Positions 56,761 through 64,000 of a stretch of 64,000 nt of DNA are shown piece by piece. The position numbers were made by a program, and so were the translations under genes. The DNA comes from Bemisia tabaci (Eukaryota; Arthropoda; Insecta; Hemiptera; Aleyrodidae). Position 1 is the first letter of the stretch, and the number at the start of each line of letters is the position of its first letter. The notes beneath the pieces were generated by a model. That model saw only the letters and a list, made by a program, of their open reading frames with translations. It was not told where the DNA came from and searched no databases. The stretch is from the NCBI RefSeq assembly GCF_918797505.1, contig NC_092793.1, positions 74,025,912-74,089,911 on the forward strand. The letters run 5' to 3'.

Positions 56761-58225
56761 AACAGTTCCGCATTACCTTCATGATTTTATATCTATTCAG
56801 GAAATGTCAATTTTCTTTTCTATTCGCCATTTTCTCTCCTTCCATTTTCCCTTGCCCTCTTTCCATTCTGCCGGCGTCAACTAACTGTTCCTACCCGATT
56901 TCGTTTAAGTTTTCTCAGCTATTGGCGGCTATATTTGACTATTTCTACCAATTTTCGGATTATTTTTTTTGACTGATACTCTCATCGGAACACATGTTGA
57001 TAAGGTCAAAAGGACAACCATCCATGAGGTCCTAAAGGAATAAGTTGATGCTGCCTATATATCTTGCGTGTCACAATCTGCAAATTTTTTTCGCTTAATA
57101 TGCATATTACTACAGAAAATATAGAATCAAATTGTTTTGGATACACTATACATAGCCCTTTCCTTAAACTTTAACTGGGGCTTAGCCCTGGTGGCATTGG
57201 CTGTCAGATGCTTTCAGGCTTTTGATTTTTAATAGTAGACAGTCTTTGTCAGAAAGTCTACTTGCGTATCAATATCATCTACTACTACACGGAACACGGT
57301 GGAATCAAATGATAAAAAAGGCCGATATTTGGGCATTTTTTAAGAAACATTTAGTTGCGCATATGGAATTTGATTTTTGATCACACATTAGACATGGGCA
57401 TTTAGAAAGACACGATTTCCTGGCGATGCGGTGTTGGCTCAGTTGAATTTAATTATATTTTATTGTGGTCCACTTCATGATTTGCCTGGAGATATGGTTT
57501 GTTACTTTGTAAGATATTCACTGAAATGACACTGACACATTTCAAGATCACTATAACTGACACCGCCTTTTATCTATAGAAATGATAAATCCTCACCGAA
57601 AATCCGTTGTTATCTTCAATTTTTCACGTGTCGCAACGTATTTATAATTACTCACAATCAGTGTTGAGCAGGAGCTGTTACGTGAACTAATCAGTGGCCC
57701 TTATAAGATGCAAAGGTTGCTGAGGGTGCAAGGGTGGAGGGCAGGCCTTGCGAGACGAGGCTCCAGGCCTAATTAATCACGTGCGGGTCCTAGTGGTTCC
57801 AGTGGTCCAGGAATGTCTTAATTACGCCACAATTACTCACTACAGCACTGACAGCCTCAACGTGGTGCCAACGTCCACCATCACAAACCATACACCGTAC
57901 AACCGTGCACCTCTAGCGCCCAACTCATCACACATCGTGCATCAGCGGTTGCCAGATTTACATGAGCATTACCAGTTTTTTTGTTTTTTTGTTCTTTAAA
58001 TACTTTATTGCAAGAAATTAATTTTACGAAATTTAATTTTTAATTTAATTTTATTTATGTACATAGATACATAAGTAACAGCCGCTTTCACAGTGTAGCT
58101 CCGCACTCTGCGACACCCAATTGCCTTTACCCCCTGTCCTCCCAGAGATCATCATGGAATTGACACAACCTGATTTTCTCCTCAACTCAATGTAGATAGA
58201 TACAAGTCATAAAGTTATTGTAGTC
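56761..58225. other. Intergenic DNA, no gene seen
   Basis: AT-rich. Frames of 63-83 aa lack motifs. Confidence 0.5.
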
Positions 58226-58228
58226 GTT

Positions 58229-58522
58229 GCCAAAATTAATCGAAACTTAGTTTATCATACATAGTTTCAAAGCAAAAAACGCAAAAATAGATAACCACGG
58301 CTAAGAAACAACACACACAAAGCCTGGAGCGTTTAAGGGTGGTTTCAATCCCTCCTCGATCGAGAAACAAAAAATATTGTATACATTTTTACGTTTTTTG
58401 TTTCCTGGTCAAAAAGGGGTTGAAACCACCCCTAAACATCCCAGGCTTTTGCTTGTTGTTTTTTAGCCTTGATTATCCATCTTCTAGTGTTTCTTAGTTG
58501 AATTAATCGGACTATTTTGGTG
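58229..58522. mobile_element. ~290-bp foldback with long inverted arms
   Basis: Best-paired part: left AGATAACCACGGCTAAGAAA, CAAAGCCTGGAGCG, TTTAAGGGTGGTTTCAA, GAAACAAAAAA (about 58289-58369). The right part is inverted: TTTTTTGTTTCCTGG, TTGAAACCACCCCTAAACAT, CCCAGGCTTTTG, AGCCTTGATTATCCATCT (about 58395-58483). Weaker outer pairing (CCAAAATTAATCG and TAATCGGACTATTTTGG) extends to the given ends. No duplication resolved. Confidence 0.6.
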
Positions 58523-58639
58523 TATTATCGTCATAACCTTAAATTAGCTTACGTTTCTTTATGACATTGACCGAGACTAACCCTAGTAACGCAAATATTT
58601 CTCTCGGTGTGGTATTTTTATAGAAGTAAGAATTTTCAC

Positions 58640-59120
58640 ACCCACGGGTAGCTAGGGTCCTCTGCGGCGTGGAAACTTTCTGAATTCACCTGGACAAAGC
58701 GGCGAGCGGCGAGGCTGGTCTTGCTGAGGGCGAGCACGCGTCGGCTCACGTGTGGCCCTCGTAGGTGCTAAGGCGCTGAGTTCGGGAGCACGGCTCTCCC
58801 GGCCCGCGGCCCGGGGCCCGGGGGAGGAAAATAAAAGAGTAATTTCCATTTTCCAGAAGCCAGCTCCGGCGGCGGCGGCGGCGGTGGCCGAGGCGGGAGG
58901 CGGGAGGGGTCCGCAGCAAATCACGGCCGCCCTAATCTCCGCGGCAATGAAAGGACTCGAACCAATTACGCTGTTTAAGCCGTCCCCGTCATAATTTATC
59001 ACCGGGCAAATGAAATATTTCACTTTTTCAAGAGCCCGATTGACTGCCGCCATCGCGACTCCGCGGTTGGCAGGTCGCTGACGGAGCTTTTCCGCTTCTT
59101 CGTGACTTCCTGAGCAAAGT
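58640..59120. other. GC-rich island with (GGC)n, possible regulatory DNA
   Basis: Includes GGCGGCGGCGGCGGCGG near 58869 and then AT words set in GC-rich DNA (CCAATTACGCTG, CATAATTTATCACC, near 58960-59000). Frames on both strands (80 and 133 aa) are Ala/Gly/Pro/Arg-rich products of GC-rich repeats. A role in regulation is inference only. Confidence 0.3.
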
Positions 59121-59570
59121 AACTGGAATTGTATGCGTCAATATAGGCAATGGAACACAAAAAATGCAAACTTTGGGTGAAATTACTTTGGGTAATTTTC
59201 ATGGGCGGATCCAGGGGGGCTTACGCCCACTCCCCACATTTGCTCGAAGAAAGGAGGAACAAAACCGGAACAAAGAAAGAAGGAAGGATGCCGGATTTGA
59301 TAATCATACATGACGAAATTGGCTCAAACTGCATATTAGATGCTGTGAAATTTTGAACGTTTTTTTTTTTTTTTGGGGGGGGGGGAGGAGTTCCTCCCGA
59401 ACTCACTCATATTTGAAGTGTCTGAATCCGTCTATGCTAATTTTCTATTTGGTTAAATTGATAAATTCGCCCATTAAAGCTCCCTTTATTGGGCGGCACT
59501 TGGAAAGAACTTTCCCCTCCACCAAATATTAACAGAATCTTTTGGCTAAATGAATGGCAACTTTTTTTTG
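59121..59570. other. Intergenic DNA with poly(T)/poly(G) run
   Basis: A T-run followed by a G-run at about 59360-59388. GGGCGGATCCAGGGGGG at 59203 has a weak inverted match (TCTGAATCCGTC) near 59420, hinting at an old element. No gene. Confidence 0.35.
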
Positions 59571-59574
59571 CTGT

Positions 59575-59840
59575 TCATTTGGCATACATTACATATAATC
59601 CGATAGAACCCTACAGCCATCAGAGGATGCAGCGGATACCATAGTATATGTATAGACCTATCCATGCTCTATGCCTTTCGTATTTTTAGAGCTTAGGACC
59701 GAGGGAATTCTGTTTAAGTAGACCCACTCGTCAATTAATTCAATGAACCGTTAATTCACCACCATAGGGACTCAAACCTAGAGACTACTGACCAAGGGTA
59801 AAATGCGCAATCACCAGACCAACCTGGCGTTTGCCCTGTA
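59575..59840 (-). mobile_element. Candidate tRNA-derived SINE (minus strand)
   Basis: On the minus strand a tRNA-like head has GGTTGGTCTGGTGATTGCGC (A-box-like, 59811-59824) about 35 bp upstream of GGTTTGAGTCC (59768-59778), one change from the B-box consensus GGTTCGANTCC. Downstream DNA to about 59575 is not tRNA-like and could be the body. No tail or flanking duplication was resolved. Confidence 0.4.
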
Positions 59841-59844
59841 ACCA

Positions 59845-60035
59845 AGGCTTTTGGTTGAAAAACTTCCGAGATGAGATGGCTGGAATTGGACTTAAATATT
59901 GTGACCAAAAATCCAATATGGTAGTCACTCGCAAGTTGGAATCAATGATCTCTTACTCCTGAGATACGTCTCGGCGCAACCTGAAATTTGGTTTATTTGA
60001 ATCAAGTTGTTTTGGTTGATTTAGACGAGAGAAAA
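59845..60035. other. Intergenic DNA, no gene seen
   Basis: Nothing recognised. Confidence 0.5.
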
Positions 60036-60039
60036 TTAA

Positions 60040-60415
60040 CTGAAAATATCTCCATGCGTCAAGCATCTCGCGCCGTTTGTCGGCACTCCTTCTTTTCTAC
60101 CCTTGCGTTAAAGTCTCTGAAGTGATTCCTGAATTTAGAAGTCTTGGCGACGTCTCGTGCAGTTCAAAAAGGATACATTTTTACGTCTCCATATGTGTCA
60201 AGAAACTTGCGTTTGTCGGTACGCCTACTTTTCGACCCTTGCGTTAAAGTCTCTGAAGTGATTCCAGCATTTTGCAGTCGTGGCGACGTCTCCTTCAGCT
60301 TAGAAGGGATACATTTTACGTGTCCATGTGTCAAGGAACCCGCGTTTGTCAGTACGCTTACTTTTCTTCCCATGCGTTAAAGTCTCTGAGGTAATTCCTA
60401 CATTCTGCCATGTTA
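60040..60415. repeat. Tandem array, ~135-bp unit, nearly 3 copies
   Basis: GCGTTAAAGTCTCTGAAGTG begins at 60105, 60241 and, with one change, at 60374 (spacing 136 and 133). Each unit also has (C/T)GTGTCAAG, GTTTGTC(G/A)G, CTTTTCT or a variant, GGCGACGTCTC and GGATACATTTTACG. Two frames on opposite strands here are by-products. Confidence 0.85.
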
Positions 60416-63400
60416 GCGATCTCTTTTGTGGTTCAGCATAAGCAATTCAATTTTGAATCCACAATAAACAACAACACGGAATATTTTTTTCGGTTGGAGG
60501 TTTCTGTTGTACGTCTTCCGAGTCATTCGGGAATGATCAATTTGAGGTGGTTTCGTAACCCCTTAACAACAGTTCGGTAGTTGATCGCTGAACTGATTAA
60601 GTACGGTTGCACATAAGAGTCTCATTTGGCTATACAACTTTAATTGCATAAATTGTCTAGGTAATTAAGTCCAATTCTTATCATCATTTCTCTGTTTAAG
60701 GTTCTAAGTTGTAAGGCGTGATAAGGGTATGGTTTTGGTTATTCAAAGTAGGGCCTCGAATTTTTTCCAAGTGAAAATTAAGCTCATAATAGGCGAGCTT
60801 CTGTGAGCCTACGCCCACCAGAAAGCTGATTCATTATCAGTATTTAATGAAACGTCCACCCTTTTGGCCCGGAACAAAAAATTGACTGTGCCTCCCCGGT
60901 ATTGACTATCGCGAGGTCCTCTAATTAACGTAGGTTATTTTCTCCGAAGAAAACTTTGCCTCTGGTCAGTGCGTAAGAAACACGCCTCTATTATTTTTAT
61001 TATTTTTTTTTTTTCGGCGGGCAGTTACTCTGAAAGTTTAAATAGAGTTTTGTTTATTTAATCTACTGTAAAGTGTATAGAAGAGACCTATTATTTAAAA
61101 TCTACATACTTTTAATACTTCGCTTCACGGAAAAAAACTATAGTGCTGAGCACTAACTGTTTAGATCAAATGGAGTCAGCTCCTAGCTATAGCTAGGAGC
61201 TATAATATAAGTCTTGTGATTTCAAAGCTATACACTTACCCAAAATGATGACAATGTTACTTATTTTATTAATCGGGGCTTTATTTGGTCGTCGGAGGGA
61301 AGCAAAATATATTTTCCCGGATATTTTAATAGCTTAGAACCATTTTGACTTTGTTTCACTGAAAAAACTGAACAAAAAATGAGACTTTTCATTTGCTGCG
61401 TTGGCTGATAATGAGATATGAAACAATGCCAACAAATTTCCTTTAACTGTTGGAAATAAAATTTGAATATCGGGTCGTTCTAAAATAATACTTACCTACA
61501 TAAATATCAGAAAAAGTGGAATTCCGAATTAATCTTCATTTGCAAACAAATGAAGATGATACGATGGTCATCTCAAAGTACATGACATTATGAAATGACC
61601 ACTGTCAAACCGGTCAGTTGAGTCCCGGAGTAAGATTTCAAACCAAGAACTGACCGTCAAAAACTGATTGGATTCTACTTCAAGAAACATCTTTCTGGTC
61701 AAGCATCGTTTGAATGACTTATTCGCTCACTATTGTCGGTCAGTATTTGAGTGCTTGTCAGAAACTTTAATCACGTGTGTTGTCAAATGTAGACATGAGT
61801 AAATGTTTAAAAAAAACACACTAAAACGTCTCTACTGACCATTCTCCATTCAATGTGAGTCTCTCTTATGGATGATCTCGTTCGATCAATATCGATATGC
61901 TCGTAGATCGGTTTGTGACCACAGGCCGAATTAATGACCTGAGATCTTCAGAAGAGTGAATTTAGAATATTTTCTCTTTCTTATGTGCGTTGCATAACCA
62001 ATGAAAAGACCACAATAAAGAATCAATATTTCAGAGTTTAAGTTCTGAGCTTAAGTTTCAGAGCAAAAACGTAACAACTGAACGGGATTGATGGATGAAA
62101 GACTCCTCAATTCAACTCAACATACTCTATATTAGTCATCTTCTGAAAATATAAAGATTCCGGCTTCTACAATTTTTTCTGATGAAATAAATAGGTAAAT
62201 AAACACGGCACCGCAAATTGACCATCCTTATCCATCCTGTGGTCCAAATGATCTGAAGTCCCCCCCCCCCCCCAAATGAATCTACTTATGTACGTCCCAG
62301 GAACAAAAATAATGTAGAAGCTCTATTCCTTGTCCCGTTTGGCTTCCATTGTAGATTATTAAGGGGTAAAAGAGCAACAAATTAATTTAAAGAAGGGGAA
62401 ACCTCGTAATAGGTGGCAACGCATCAACTTTTTTCGAGGCAGCGACGCGGTAGAAAAGAGGAGCGCCTTTTAGATTGCCGAAAACTGACCAGTCAACAGG
62501 GTATCGCGTGGCAAGCTGTCATGATTTTGAAATCGTATATATGAGAACATTAACAGATGGATTCGCTGCCAATCCAATCCGTAAAGAATAAGAAGAAAAA
62601 ACTATCAAATGAGGACTCAAACATCAAGCGACCGTGGCTCTGTCGCTGCTGAAGTCAAAAAACGGCTCAAATGCCGACTTCAGTTTTTTCATCTTGGAAA
62701 TTTTGCAAGACGGCTATAAGAGATTTTTCGTCACGAGTTATCACTGATAAAAACACCCTCATAAATATAGAAATTATTAATAAGAAAAATAAACGAAGTT
62801 GCCGAAAGTGGATCGATGTATAGCATCTACGAGCATGATTCAAGGGTCGACCGCTCAGAATGTCTCAACATTCTTGAAAGAAAAAAAAAAATTACAAATT
62901 AGAAAAACACCTCTTATCAATTCATTTTTAAAGCTTCAAATTATCTTCGTGAACATTGCAGAACCATTCTATGATAGGCTTAGGGAATGAGGCCTATCTA
63001 CCTCGCATTGCTGGACACACATCCTGTCATCGCATGTTTTCGTTATGTTTTCTTTCTATGCTAAGATGAAAGTAAGAAAAACCTGTTACTACCTTGGTTG
63101 GCTCGTCTTCAAATGAGGTTTTTCTCAATAGCGATCGCGTATCGTAAAAGGAAAGCCAATGAAAATCCACAGAAAAAATAACGCGAAACCTCACCGCATC
63201 GAATACAGTATCTTGAAACCGCGCGTGTTGACAAAAGTGATCGAAGTTGTTGAACCCGCTCAACAATTATTTATTTCTTACTCGATTTCACACTCCTCTG
63301 ACGGTGCCTGAAATCACAAGAAAGCACGATTTCGAATTTGGATTTTCTGAATGCATGAACTTTAAACAGCCGCCAGAGCGATGCGCCGCGGTCCAGGCAC

Positions 63401-63615
63401 GAGTGGCTCGAAATAATAGAAATAGAGTTTGAAAGAATAGAAACAACCAAGATGAAAAGAAAAGTAATTCTAAGACTCATAAAAGCCTTGCGATTAAAAG
63501 CCAGTCGCGTGGATCAATTTACTTTACGACGATGATAAATATTCCTGGATCTCATTCCGGTGACCATTGCCGCAACGGACAATGCCATCTTTGTCTAGAC
63601 CCGCACACGTCTCGA
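60416..63615. other. AT-rich intergenic DNA, no gene seen
   Basis: About 3.2 kb. Contains a perfect 24-nt palindrome at 61178-61201 and a poly(C) run near 62261-62273. Frames of 61-79 aa lack motifs. No gene recognised. Confidence 0.5.
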
Positions 63616-63618
63616 ATT

Positions 63619-63861
63619 CTGTCGAGTTTAAGAAAAAACACCGTATGAACCTTACGATGTTGCGAATTTATTCTGATAAAATAAAAATTTTCTGGCAAAT
63701 TGGTAAAGATTTTTCTCCAATTTTTTGTGGGAAGAATTTTACTCTTTATATAATCCAGCGTCTCTGAAAATCCCACGAAAAAATATCCATAACTTTACTC
63801 TAAAAAATCATTTTATTTGAAGCAATTTGGCAATGTTTGGATGTTTTTCCTTAATTCAGAG
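63619..63861. mobile_element. Family B foldback MITE, copy 6 (decayed)
   Basis: Left CTGTCGAGTTTAAGAAAAAA, CACCGTATGAACCTTACGAT, GTTGCGAATTTATTC. Interior as in other copies (TCTGAAAATCCCACGAAAAA). Right inverted CAATTTGGCAATGTTTGGAT, GTTTTTCCTTAATTCAGAG. No target duplication seen. The most diverged of the fuller copies. Confidence 0.65.
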
Positions 63862-64000
63862 AGAACATCTTTCAAATATTGTCTCTGCGCCCCCGGGAGT
63901 CGAACCCCGGACCGATCTCCGATTCGAGTGCTACGTGGAAATATTCCCGCTTTCCACCGTCGACCAATTAGGCTCCTCCACCGGCTCAAATCAAAATAAT
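63862..64000 (-). mobile_element. tRNA-like SINE head, cut by the window edge (minus strand)
   Basis: On the minus strand the sequence GAGCCTAATTGGTCGAC (A-box-like, around 63958-63974) is followed about 60 bp later by a perfect B box, GGTTCGACTCC (63896-63906), inside the T-arm-like CCGGGGTTCGACTCCCGG. Between them GTGGAAA pairs with TTTCCAC. The long A-B spacing recalls a tRNA with a long variable arm or a tRNA-derived SINE, not a standard tRNA. The rest of the element, if any, may lie beyond the window. Confidence 0.5.

Noticed and set aside
58652..59053. 133-aa minus-strand Ala/Pro/Arg-rich frame
   Set aside because: Follows from the (GGC)n repeat and GC-rich composition. No recognisable domain.
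59203..59430. Possible element with GGGCGGATCCAGGGGGG and inverted TCTGAATCCGTC ends
   Set aside because: Only about 10 bp of imperfect inverted match and no duplication. Too weak to call.

Overview
This is a eukaryotic, non-coding-dominated, repeat-rich window. It is AT-rich with many poly(A)/poly(T) runs, microsatellites and short inverted-repeat elements, has no long open frames, and its only convincing genes are split by GT-AG introns. An insect genome is the best fit. Several repeat families (the 'CTGCCGTGCTAAGG' hairpins, the 'GGCGTGGCGTGAATT' hairpins and the 'CTTGCAGGCGCTAATAT' repeat) look to me like ones found in hemipterans such as the whitefly Bemisia tabaci. That is recollection, not a search result.

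The centrepiece is a 10,267-bp PIF/Harbinger DNA transposon at 37683-47949. It has matching terminal inverted repeats and a TAA target-site duplication. Its two convergent, fully spliceable genes are a 358-aa DDE transposase (plus strand, 3 exons) and a 357-aa Myb/SANT-like DNA-binding partner (minus strand, 4 exons). Exon phases close in both and no stop interrupts either frame, so the element looks structurally complete and possibly autonomous. It carries passengers. A 440-bp near-perfect hairpin with a TTAA duplication sits in the first intron of the Myb gene. A 257-bp element with a 4-bp duplication sits between the two genes, inside a local tandem duplication whose other copy preserves the empty site.

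The rest is intergenic or intronic DNA packed with small non-autonomous elements. Family A (tip GGATTGC, about 256 bp, 4-bp duplications) has five copies. A related hairpin family A2 (tip GGACGTA) has three. Family B (tip CTGCCGTGC, about 245 bp) has six fairly whole copies plus fragments. There are two hAT-like 165-bp palindromes with 8-9 bp duplications, four CACTG-tipped elements flanked by TA or TG, two CACAGTGG-tipped elements, and several single-copy foldbacks. A 2-kb foldback element at 7545-9600 has long inverted ends made of an about 177-bp repeat and has no recognisable gene. Two tRNA-like (SINE-like) heads lie at 59755-59840 and at the right edge.

Between the repeats are GC-richer islands (2700-3300, 24600-25050, 28560-29110, 34290-34870, 55960-56480, 58640-59120). 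They contain no recognisable exons and could be regulatory DNA of an unseen host gene. I found no host protein-coding gene, rRNA, canonical tRNA or CRISPR array.
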